Assembly (NCBI GenBank): GCA_937904535.1
Contig: CALELC010000167.1
Location: forward strand, 1-13,401
DNA length: 13,401 nucleotides
Direction of reading: 5' to 3'
Source: an uncultured Planctomycetaceae bacterium
Lineage (GTDB): Bacteria; Planctomycetota; Planctomycetia; Pirellulales; Pirellulaceae
Shown here: positions 7,053 to 13,401 of the stretch, one piece after another
Layout: each line of letters begins with the position of its first letter
Numbering within the stretch: position 1 is the first letter of the stretch
Notes under the pieces: model-generated
What the model saw: the letters and a program-made list of their open reading frames with translations, nothing else
The model's database searches: none
What the model was told of the DNA's origin: nothing
Made by a program: the position numbers and the translations under genes

Positions 7053-9992
7053 TCAGTCGAGTTGTCGGAACTCAGCGGTCGCGAACAGACCGTGATACAG
7101 CTGGGCAAGGGCGTATTCGCGGCGGGTGGGGCGCGGTTCGGAGGCCGGCTCCGCACCTCCGGCCGGGTCCCATTCTGCTTGCAGGGTATTGATAAAGGTG
7201 CTCGCCGCTTGCAACTCATGCTCGGTCGGCAGGCGGGCGAGGGTGTGCAGAAACGCGTACTCGATCTGCTGGGTCAGCTCGTTGCTGCTGGCGGCAAGGT
7301 TTCGCCGCGCCGCGCTGGCCGCTCGTTCGCTGAACCAGGGATGATTGAAAATCAGCAGCGCTTGTTGGGCCACGATGGCTCGCCCGCGTTGACCGGTCAC
7401 ATAGCTTGGATCGGTGTAGTTGAACGCTTCGAGCAACTCAGGAATCGAGTTGCGAAAGGCCGGCAAATAGATGCTCCGCATCGAGGGGTCGTGGTCATAA
7501 AAATAATCGCTGTTTGTCCCCCTGCGGATCCGTGATCCAAAACGGGTTGAATCAAGTTCTCCGCTGATGGCCAGCACGCTGTCACGGATCGATTCAGCCA
7601 GCACCATTTTGCGGTCGCTCCGCCACCACAAGCGATTGTCGGGATCCAGCTGCCAGCGGCGGTCGTCGTTCGGCGGCAGCGTCGCGGCTTGCCGGTAGGT
7701 CGATGACATGACGAGGTGTTTGACGAGACGTTTCATCGACCAGCCTTCGGCCACAAAGCGTTCGGCTAACCAATCGAGCAGCTCGGGGTGAGTCGGCGGC
7801 AGACCGGTGGTGCCGAAATTGTCGGGCGTCCGCACCAAACCTTGCCCCATCACCCACAACCAGATGCGGTTGGCCAGCACGCGGGTGGTCAGCGGGTTGC
7901 GATCGTCAGCGATCCAGTACGCCATTTCCAGGCGGCCACAGGATCCGTCTGCGATTTCCAGCCGGCTGTCCTCACCGCCCAGGATGCGGAGCACACCGCG
8001 CGGGGCAAGCGGTCCCAACGAATGAATGCTGCCGCGGATGTGGATCGGCAGATCACCGGCGTCGCTACGCGGTCGCAGGCCCATCGACTTGGGCCGCGAC
8101 GCCAGGCGATTTTGCAGCTGTGTTTGCAGGGCCGTAAGCTCCTGGCGACGTTGTCGCAGTCGTTCCTGCGCGGCCTGGAACTTTGGATCTTGGGCGGCCG
8201 CACCTGCTGCGACAGCGACTGAGCCGTCGCTCAGCGGTAGGAATTGGATGGCGTCCCCGATCACATGTCCGTCCGAATCGGCGTTGCTCAGCAGGACAAA
8301 CGCTTGCCCGCCGGCTTCAAAGCGAAACTGGCCGAGCGAGTGCCACAGCCCATCGACATCGGGGCGTTTGCGCTGGTCGACGAACAGTGTCTGTTCGCCG
8401 TCGGCGCTAAACACAGTGACCGGTGCACGCGAGGAGCGACCACCTGCTGCGCAGTAAGCCAGCCGCACTTCATAGCGACCAGGAGGCAGACTCTCCGGTT
8501 GGAATGTCAACGATTTTTCGCCGCGAGCTGTGTTGTCGTCATGAACATAGCCGGCGTCCACATACGGTTTGGTGCTCGTGGACTGCTTCCAGTAGCCGAC
8601 GCGGCGGGCGTGGACGTCGTCGACGATGATACCCGGTAAGCTCGCTGCGGAAACGATTTTCGGCCCGGCCGAATCGCCGTCCTTCAGCTCTCGATTGATC
8701 GCTGCCAGTTCTGCGTTGACACCGCTCAGTTCGGATTCCCACTGGTCAAATTGCTGCTGCTCCTCCGGAGGCAGCGGCAGTGGGTTCTCGATCCAGCGGG
8801 AGACGTTGGCATGGTCGATCCCGACGGAGCCATGCAGAATGCCCGCCATCGCGTAGTAGTCGCTGGTCGGAATCGGATCGAACTTATGATCATGGCAACG
8901 CGCGCAGCCGAGGGTTTGGCCGAGCAGTGCCCGGCCGATCGTGTCGAGCTGCTCGTCGATGTAGTCCATGTCCAATTCGCGCTTTTGTTGGTTCTCCAGG
9001 TTGGAGTTTCCCATGCACAAAAACGTGACTGCGATCTGAGCCCGCTGGCGAGCTGGCACCGAATCGAGCTCCAACAAATCGCCAGCGATATGCTCGATCA
9101 GGATGTCCTTCCAGGAGCGGTCAGCATCGATCGACTGAATCACATAGTCACGAAATCGCCAGGCTTCGGATTGCACCAATCCACGTAGGGTTACCGATTC
9201 CGCGTATCTCGTGACGTCGAGCCAGTGCCGAGCAAACTTCTCAGCAAAATCCGGTGAAGCGATCAAGCGATCAACCAGCCGTTCGTAGGCTGCCGGTTGA
9301 TCCTCGGCCGCGAGGAACTGCAGGACCGTTTCCACTGACGGCGGCAGCCCGGTCAGGTCGTAGTGCACGCGTCGCAACAGCGCCGCCGGGGCGGCTGGTT
9401 CGCTCGGCCTCAGACCCTGGTCCATCAATCGCTGCAAAATGAAGTAGTCGATCGGGTGCTGGGGCCAGGTGGCCGCTGCGTCGGCGACCGGGGCGGGCAG
9501 TGCCGGAGGAAGGTACGACTGGACCGACTGGTAGGCCCAATGTTGTCGGCCGGCTTCCCAGTCGATTGGATCGCGATGGGGTTTGGTGGGAGCCGCCTGA
9601 GCGTCGCGCGGGTCAATCGCGCCGGCGTTGATCCAAGTTCGAAAGTCTTCGATGACCTGGCGAGGCAGGACCCCGTCAGGCGGCATTTCCAGTTCTGCGT
9701 CCAGCGAAGCGATCACGCGAAAGAGTCGACTGGCTTCCGCGTCACCGGGGACGATCGCCGGTCCCGAATCTCCCCCGGCTTCCCAGCCTGGTTGGCTATC
9801 GAGCACCAGGCCGCCTGCCTGATCATTGTCAGCCGAATGGCACTCGTAGCAGTGCTCGATCAGTGCCGGTCGGATACGTTGCTCAAAGAAGTCGATCGAG
9901 TCGGCTGGTGGTGCGGCTCGTAGCCAGGACGCTACCGGAATCACGAGAATGCTCACGCAGAAAAACGGTAGCAATCGCAGTGACAGCGTCAT
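7053..9992 (-). CDS. PSCyt1-DUF1549-golvesin-like-DUF1553 cytochrome-type protein
   Basis: From ATG 9992 the protein has 979 residues. Order: signal peptide at about 1-27; PSCyt1 haem-binding domain with C48-YE-C51-H52 and the 'GGLVLDS...IVPGDAEASRL' block; DUF1549 (PSCyt2) at about 180-385 with 'LLRRVHYDLTGLPPS' and a second CxxCH, C363-AR-C366-H367; a charged, likely coiled-coil segment at 410-437; a golvesin/xanthan-lyase-like beta domain at about 466-586 ('KPYVDAGYVHDD', 'PPGRYEVRLAY', 'SNADSDGHVIGDAIQFLP'); a second coiled coil at 604-634; and DUF1553 (PSD1) at about 680-960 with 'NPLTTRVLANRIWLWVMGQGL' in outline. The family is planctomycete-expanded and thought to be exported and haem-bearing; its reaction is unknown. 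GTG 10055 would add 21 residues with a weak TAGG site; I prefer 9992 because it gives a clean signal peptide, though its own ribosome binding site is poor. It is the first gene of a unit with DUF1501 and the FAD oxidoreductase. Confidence 0.9.
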   Translation of the reverse strand: MTLSLRLLPFFCVSILVIPVASWLRAAPPADSIDFFEQRIRPALIEHCYECHSADNDQAGGLVLDSQPGWEAGGDSGPAIVPGDAEASRLFRVIASLDAELEMPPDGVLPRQVIEDFRTWINAGAIDPRDAQAAPTKPHRDPIDWEAGRQHWAYQSVQSYLPPALPAPVADAAATWPQHPIDYFILQRLMDQGLRPSEPAAPAALLRRVHYDLTGLPPSVETVLQFLAAEDQPAAYERLVDRLIASPDFAEKFARHWLDVTRYAESVTLRGLVQSEAWRFRDYVIQSIDADRSWKDILIEHIAGDLLELDSVPARQRAQIAVTFLCMGNSNLENQQKRELDMDYIDEQLDTIGRALLGQTLGCARCHDHKFDPIPTSDYYAMAGILHGSVGIDHANVSRWIENPLPLPPEEQQQFDQWESELSGVNAELAAINRELKDGDSAGPKIVSAASLPGIIVDDVHARRVGYWKQSTSTKPYVDAGYVHDDNTARGEKSLTFQPESLPPGRYEVRLAYCAAGGRSSRAPVTVFSADGEQTLFVDQRKRPDVDGLWHSLGQFRFEAGGQAFVLLSNADSDGHVIGDAIQFLPLSDGSVAVAAGAAAQDPKFQAAQERLRQRRQELTALQTQLQNRLASRPKSMGLRPRSDAGDLPIHIRGSIHSLGPLAPRGVLRILGGEDSRLEIADGSCGRLEMAYWIADDRNPLTTRVLANRIWLWVMGQGLVRTPDNFGTTGLPPTHPELLDWLAERFVAEGWSMKRLVKHLVMSSTYRQAATLPPNDDRRWQLDPDNRLWWRSDRKMVLAESIRDSVLAISGELDSTRFGSRIRRGTNSDYFYDHDPSMRSIYLPAFRNSIPELLEAFNYTDPSYVTGQRGRAIVAQQALLIFNHPWFSERAASAARRNLAASSNELTQQIEYAFLHTLARLPTEHELQAASTFINTLQAEWDPAGGAEPASEPRPTRREYALAQLYHGLFATAEFRQLD

Positions 9993-10116
9993 CGGCGGCC
10001 CGGCAGGTTGGAGGGCGACGGCGGGGAGCAGCAACGGAGCAATCCGGCGGACCACCTAGGCCTACGAGAAACCGCAGGCCATTGGGGGCTACCGAAGGGA
10101 GTTGTTGCTGGTAGGC

Positions 10117-10145
10117 ATTTTCATGGGGGGCAGCGTGGATGTCAA
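10117..10145 (-). promoter_or_regulatory. Candidate sigma-70-type promoter of the PSD1-DUF1501-FAD unit
   Basis: On the minus strand, TTGACA (10140-10145) is followed after exactly 17 bases by GAAAAT (10117-10122, four of six matches to TATAAT). Transcription would start near 10110, leaving a leader of about 55 bases to GTG 10055 or about 118 to ATG 9992. The -35 is a full consensus match and overlaps the inverted-repeat cluster at 10141-10173. Confidence 0.5.
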
Positions 10146-10173
10146 AAGGTTTGACCGCGGATCTGCGGTCAAA
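10141..10173. promoter_or_regulatory. Three alternating GTCAAA/TTTGAC half-sites (operator or terminator)
   Basis: GTCAAA (10141-10146), TTTGAC (10150-10155) and GTCAAA (10168-10173) alternate in orientation. The last two belong to a perfect 9-bp inverted repeat, TTTGACCGC (10150-10158) and GCGGTCAAA (10165-10173), with a 6-base centre. The first half-site covers the -35 of the operon promoter, which suits a repressor. Alternatively, read on the minus strand, the 9-bp hairpin is followed by CCTTTTGAC, so it could be a weak terminator for the outer-membrane protein gene that ends 79 bases upstream. Both uses are possible. Confidence 0.5.
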
Positions 10174-10251
10174 TCACGCATCGTTTCCTATGATGAACGA
10201 AAGCCGCGGGCTGAGGGGCCGGCGGCTGCAAAAAATGCCCAAAAATGCATC

Positions 10252-11520
10252 CTAAAAACGAACGCCCGCTGAAAACCGCAGGCCGACCAGGCCAAGGTTA
10301 TGGTGAGCGCTATCGCTGCCAACGGAACTCCAGTCCGAACCGATCAAGGCATCCGACTGGGCTGCATTGCCGGCGTTGAACCACACCATCCCAACGAACC
10401 CGCTTTCAGCGAACAAGTCACAGACACCGACATTGCGAGTCCAGTTGCCACCTACCTCCAACTCCATCACCGGTCGGAGGCTGTCGGTGGTGGCCGATGC
10501 CGAACGGCTGATGGAATAGAGAATGGGATCGGCGTCGTTTAAGCGTCCGGCAGGGACCACGACTGACGCGCGATCGCGACGTTGGCCGTAGAGCAACGAA
10601 CCGCGACTGAGTCCGTATATCGACAGATTCGTCTGGCCGATGAGCCGATGGGCATGGATTGCGACGGTCGGGCCGGCGCCATCAAACGAGTGCAGAGAAC
10701 GGAGCGCCGCGGTTGCTGCCCCAACGTTGGATGCCAAATCGATCTCGCCGTCGAAGCTTTGGCCGAGATGGGCGTAGCGGACCCCGGCCGAGACGAGCAG
10801 AGAACTGCGCCCGAGCGTCGTGTCCCAGATGCCTTCAGCATCGATCACATCCAGATCGAGGCGACTGCGAAAGCTGCCTTGCACTGTGAGAATGCCGTCC
10901 GCTCCTTCGCTGACCTGATCGGCGATACTGCCGAGCAATGCGGTCGTGCCCAGCAACGATGGCACGGACACGCTTATGCTCTCCAACTCCGCCAGGTCAT
11001 CGAGGATCGCACTTCCCCCGACGCTTTCGCTTGAGTCAAGCGTCCACCAACGCGCGCGGACGCCCAGTCCATTGCGGCCGGCGTAGCCGATCGATACCAG
11101 CGGTGCAAAATGGTAGCCGTGGTCAAACTCGGTCTGTTCGATCGTCGTCACCTGCTCCTCAATCGCAGGGATGCCAGGGATGACGGTGGTCGTGGTGGTG
11201 GCGACGGCAAATGCTGGATTCCCGCCGCTCCACTGGGGCCGGAGCACGTAAAACCCCACATCGCCAAACCAGCCGCCGGGCGATGCGGTTACCGGACGAT
11301 ACCGCGGACTCAGCTCACGCTCGATTACTTGGGCATCTCTGGTCGGGGCAGCGCTGGACGGAACGTCCGTTCCTTCCGTGCCAGCGACCAGATTACCTGC
11401 CGGCCCTTCCGACGGAGCTGTTGCAATGCTTGGCGGCGAGATCGTCCGTGGTTCATTCATCTGCTGTGCCCCAGCCAGCGCAGGCGCCAGCAGAAGCATC
11501 ACAAGAGCCATCCGTCTCAT
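10252..11520 (-). CDS. Probable outer-membrane beta-barrel protein (BBP7-like)
   Basis: This 422-residue protein has a clear signal peptide, MRRMALVMLLLAPALAGA with cleavage likely after Ala18. A Pro/Ser/Thr/Ala-rich linker (about 19-80) follows, then a domain of short amphipathic strands: 'GGWFGDVGFYVLRPQW' (82-97), 'HFAPLVSIGYAGRNGLGVRARWW' in outline (137-159), and a C-terminus 'GLVGLRFSAGVRF' ending in phenylalanine. The alternating strands and terminal Phe are typical of barrels inserted by the BAM machinery, and the layout resembles planctomycete BBP7-type outer-membrane proteins; the family name is tentative. The frame is open to 11556, but ATG 11520 is preferred, with AAGGA at 11527-11531, 6 bases upstream, and the signal peptide starting there. 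It is encoded alone: DUF202 lies 330 bases upstream on the same strand and the PSD1 unit downstream. No enzymatic motif is visible. Confidence 0.72.
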   Translation of the reverse strand: MRRMALVMLLLAPALAGAQQMNEPRTISPPSIATAPSEGPAGNLVAGTEGTDVPSSAAPTRDAQVIERELSPRYRPVTASPGGWFGDVGFYVLRPQWSGGNPAFAVATTTTTVIPGIPAIEEQVTTIEQTEFDHGYHFAPLVSIGYAGRNGLGVRARWWTLDSSESVGGSAILDDLAELESISVSVPSLLGTTALLGSIADQVSEGADGILTVQGSFRSRLDLDVIDAEGIWDTTLGRSSLLVSAGVRYAHLGQSFDGEIDLASNVGAATAALRSLHSFDGAGPTVAIHAHRLIGQTNLSIYGLSRGSLLYGQRRDRASVVVPAGRLNDADPILYSISRSASATTDSLRPVMELEVGGNWTRNVGVCDLFAESGFVGMVWFNAGNAAQSDALIGSDWSSVGSDSAHHNLGLVGLRFSAGVRF

Positions 11521-11850
11521 GTTCAATCCTTGAACGGAAGAGGGCGCAAGACGCATCGACCGCGGCTGCGTCGCAGCACCCAGAGGATAGGGCTAGACCC
11601 CGTCAGTGACTCATCAATCCATTGACGAGCGATACTTTGCGGGCAGGATCACCGATTTCAAAATCGGTGGCACCGCCGTCCGGAGACGCAGCCGGGCGCG
11701 CCTGAGGACGAATCTACTTTCGGCAGAGGATGCTGTTCGGTCCCCTTATTGTCGGGGGTCCGCTAATGCGCAGCTAACTGCACCAGTCCCGCTAGGCGGC
11801 GCAGATGCCGTAATCGTCAGCGACAGGCCGTGCGTGGAGCAGAGCGAAAG
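11521..11850. other. Intergenic region, leader of the barrel-protein gene
   Basis: The region lies between the stop of the DUF202 gene and the start of the barrel-protein gene, both on the minus strand. It contains the AAGGA ribosome binding site (11527-11531), a short GACGCA/TGCGTC inverted repeat (11550-11555 and 11567-11572) in the probable leader, a 20-bp near-perfect dyad at 11650-11669, and an imperfect hairpin around 11740-11762. An 87-codon plus-strand open frame at 11606-11869 has no recognisable domain and runs into the DUF202 gene antisense, so I do not call it. Confidence 0.5.
11650..11669. promoter_or_regulatory. 20-bp dyad upstream of the barrel-protein gene
   Basis: CACCGATTTCAAAATCGGTG has two perfect 9-bp arms around a CA centre. 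It lies 130-149 bases upstream of the barrel-protein ATG and 181-200 bases past the DUF202 stop. No T-run follows on either strand, so an operator is more likely than a terminator. It resembles an anticodon stem-loop, but the loop has the wrong length and there are no D or T arms. Confidence 0.4.
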
Positions 11851-12330
11851 TCACAGAAAGACGAGGTAGGCAGCCAGCAGAATCCCGGTCAGCGCGACGA
11901 GAACGGTGAGCGCGCCCGAAAGATACCGGCGACGGTGGCCAATGAAGTCGTCGGTGCCCAGTCGCCGGACCATCCGCAAATGATCCAGCCCCGCTAGAAA
12001 TGTCAGTACAGCTCCAACCAGCACGATCAGTCCACCAATCCAGTCGGGCAACATCGACTGGTTGGAAAGGGTGGCAGCGGGTTGCCCGTCCGCGGAGCCC
12101 GGTAGGTTCGTTTGCCGCATCACGGTCAGCTCACGCAGGAACAGTCCGAACTTTGCAACTAAAAAGCCGAGTCCGATCAGCGCTACCCCGGTGCGGATCC
12201 AAGCTAACAGCGTCCGTTCGGCAGACAGATAGACCCGCGGATCATCGATGCTGATCGGCACCGCTGGCCGCTGAAGGCCCTCGTCGTGCGGTGGCTTGTC
12301 GGTCGATGCAGGCGGAGATTCTGCCGTCAT
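11851..12330 (-). CDS. DUF202 / YidH-like inner-membrane protein
   Basis: The protein has 159 residues. A polar 30-residue N-terminus leads into 'DPRVYLSAERTLLAWIRTGVALIGLGFLVAKF' in outline (30-61), the diagnostic DUF202 block with conserved Arg and Trp at the first helix. Membrane helices are predicted at about 41-63, 96-116 and 137-158, with a basic 'HLRMVRRLGTDDFIGHRRR' loop between the last two. E. coli YidH and YidG belong to the same family; the function is unknown. The first loop (about 66-95) carries a Gly/Ala/Gln-rich insert that makes this copy somewhat longer than a minimal YidH (about 115 residues). ATG 12330 has no obvious Shine-Dalgarno. Its neighbours on the same strand are 110 bases upstream (DUF4159) and 330 bases downstream, so cotranscription with DUF4159 is possible but not shown. 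Confidence 0.88.
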   Translation of the reverse strand: MTAESPPASTDKPPHDEGLQRPAVPISIDDPRVYLSAERTLLAWIRTGVALIGLGFLVAKFGLFLRELTVMRQTNLPGSADGQPAATLSNQSMLPDWIGGLIVLVGAVLTFLAGLDHLRMVRRLGTDDFIGHRRRYLSGALTVLVALTGILLAAYLVFL

Positions 12331-12440
12331 AAGCGCTGCGGTGTTGGCTGTGGGATGGTCGGAGGCGGCCGCTGGGTTGGATGGATTCCGTTGTCACGCC
12401 AGCACGCTACCTGTGCGACGTTGCCGGACGCGGGAGCTGA

Positions 12441-13401
12441 CTATTGTTGCAAGGCATAGAGGATCAGGTTGATGCCGATTTTGGCGGCATCCGTCGTGTC
12501 GTAGCCGGGGCACTGGATCGAGTTTTGGCTCTCTAAAGCGCAGCTCAGATCGAGCGGTGAAAAGAACACTGCCGCGACGGAATCGACGGTGGCGACTTCG
12601 ATTTGTGGGATCCCCCGCCGCCGGCTGACTTCCATCGTACCGCCGGAACGAGCGGGCGAGCGAATAGTGACTCCACGCAGGTCATACCCTCCATAGGCTG
12701 CCGACAGTGCCGGATGGTTTTGATCCATCAGATTCAGCGGGCTGTCGGGCAGGACTGCGGCCAGCTCACGCCGAAACGCCGTGGCAAACTCCTGGCTGCC
12801 GCAGATCGCGTCGACAAGCATGATGCCGCCACGCTGCAAAAACGTCCGCACCTGACGCTGTTCCTCCGGCGTCCATTTGAAATCCGCTCGTCCGTGGACC
12901 CAGAGAATCGGATAATCGGCCAGGGCTTCCGCGTCGAGCGGCACATCTTCGGTATCCGCTTGCAGCCGCGCCGCGATCTGTTGCCCGGCAATCGATACCA
13001 AATTGGGTAGCGCTCGGCGAGCATCTTCGGCACCGCTATCCAACGCCAACCGTGCCATGCGAATCACGCCCCGCTGCGTCTCGATGTCACTGGATTCGGG
13101 ACGCAGGACGAGTCGCTGGTCCAATTTGTCCTGCAGTTCGCGGCCGGTGGCATAGGCGATGATGTTTTGCCCCAGCCGTGCCGCCATTTCGATCGAATCG
13201 GCTGCGGCGCCGGCAATCGCTCCGCGCGGCAAACCACCGACCCGTCCTCGTCCGGTCGGATCGCTCAGTTCCCAGCGACAGGTAAGGCTGCGCGGCGAAT
13301 AAAAGATTGCGGTACGACAGCAAGCCTGCACCCCGTACAACTGGTAGTCCGCAGCGATCATTGCCGGTTTGACGTCGGCCTCGGCAAAGTAGACCGGATG
13401 G
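12441..13401 (-). CDS. DUF4159 protein, C-terminal part (5' end outside window)
   Basis: The frame is open from the right edge to TAG at 12441-12443, showing 319 residues. The visible part begins 'HPVYFAEADVKPAMIAADYQLYGVQACCRTAIFYSP', given in outline, the stretch that usually precedes DUF4159 in planctomycete proteins whose missing N-terminus often holds alpha-toroid or TPR-like repeats. The DUF4159 domain is recognised by 'YPILWVHGRADFKWTPEEQ', 'FLQRGGIMLVDAICGSQEF' and 'AVLPDSPLNLMDQNHPAL', which suggest a class I glutamine-amidotransferase-like (ThuA-like) fold, although no catalytic triad is evident. The ATG at 13361 is internal: the frame continues upstream in family-like sequence. The role is unknown; in this phylum DUF4159 genes often lie near MoxR-type ATPase and membrane genes, which cannot be tested here. 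Confidence 0.82.
   Translation of the reverse strand, partial: HPVYFAEADVKPAMIAADYQLYGVQACCRTAIFYSPRSLTCRWELSDPTGRGRVGGLPRGAIAGAAADSIEMAARLGQNIIAYATGRELQDKLDQRLVLRPESSDIETQRGVIRMARLALDSGAEDARRALPNLVSIAGQQIAARLQADTEDVPLDAEALADYPILWVHGRADFKWTPEEQRQVRTFLQRGGIMLVDAICGSQEFATAFRRELAAVLPDSPLNLMDQNHPALSAAYGGYDLRGVTIRSPARSGGTMEVSRRRGIPQIEVATVDSVAAVFFSPLDLSCALESQNSIQCPGYDTTDAAKIGINLILYALQQ

Noticed and set aside
9363..9923. 186-codon plus-strand open frame (and other antisense frames over 7053-9992)
   Set aside because: Antisense to the conserved PSCyt1/DUF1549 coding region.
9993..10055. 21-residue N-terminal extension of the PSCyt1/PSD1 protein from GTG
   Set aside because: Puts a second hydrophobic stretch in front of a clean signal peptide; kept only as an alternative because neither start has a strong ribosome binding site.
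11640..11730. Possible tRNA-Ser(UGA) or tRNA-Sec from an anticodon-stem-like hairpin
   Set aside because: The hairpin loop is 6 or 8 bases, not 7, and no D arm, T-loop consensus or acceptor stem can be paired around it on either strand.
11606..11869. 87-codon plus-strand open frame
   Set aside because: No domain, Arg/Ser-rich shadow-like composition, and it overlaps the DUF202 stop on the opposite strand.
1..13401. CRISPR array, insertion sequence, prophage, defence or secretion island
   Set aside because: No regularly spaced repeats, transposase or integrase motifs or terminal inverted repeats were seen; every sizeable gene belongs to an ordinary planctomycete family.

Overview
The window looks like chromosomal DNA from a planctomycete, probably of the Rhodopirellula/Blastopirellula type (Pirellulales). 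The basis is the combination of families: a DUF1559 pseudopilin-like protein followed by a small lipoprotein, a PSCyt1/DUF1549/DUF1553 cytochrome-type protein paired with a Tat-exported DUF1501 protein, a sulfatase, a DUF4159 protein and a probable outer-membrane barrel. DNA is GC-rich and most genes have clear purine-rich ribosome binding sites. Nothing looks like a phage, transposon, CRISPR or defence system, and I found no credible tRNA or rRNA gene.

Layout, left to right. (1) Positions 1-395 (+) hold the C-terminal end of a sulfatase cut by the window edge. (2) 591-1460 (-) is a membrane-anchored alpha/beta hydrolase with an intact Ser-Asp-His triad; a spaced dyad lies in its leader. (3) 1461-1957 is a gap of about 500 bases without a convincing gene. 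(4) 1958-3434 (+) is a two-gene unit, DUF1559 pseudopilin-like protein then lipoprotein, closed by a strong intrinsic terminator. (5) 3696-9992 (-) is a three-gene unit read right to left: a 979-aa PSCyt1-DUF1549-golvesin-like-DUF1553 protein, then a DUF1501 protein, then a Tat-exported FAD-dependent oxidoreductase that also has its own TATAAT box. A TTGACA/GAAAAT promoter and overlapping inverted repeats precede the unit. (6) 10252-11520 (-) encodes a secreted, probably outer-membrane beta-barrel protein. (7) 11851-12330 (-) is a DUF202/YidH-like three-helix membrane protein. (8) 12441-13401 (-) is the C-terminal part of a DUF4159 protein cut by the right edge.

The most coherent functional unit is the block at 3696-9992. 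One protein carries two CxxCH sites (potential haem c attachment), one belongs to the DUF1501 family with a phosphatase/sulfatase-like look, and one is an FAD enzyme; all three have export signals. With a sulfatase nearby this is compatible with extracytoplasmic breakdown of a (perhaps sulfated) carbohydrate, but the substrate is not readable from the sequence. The remaining genes are typical planctomycete housekeeping or envelope genes. The best candidates for undescribed biology are several well-formed dyads between genes and the golvesin-like insert in the PSD1 protein, not a new multi-gene system.
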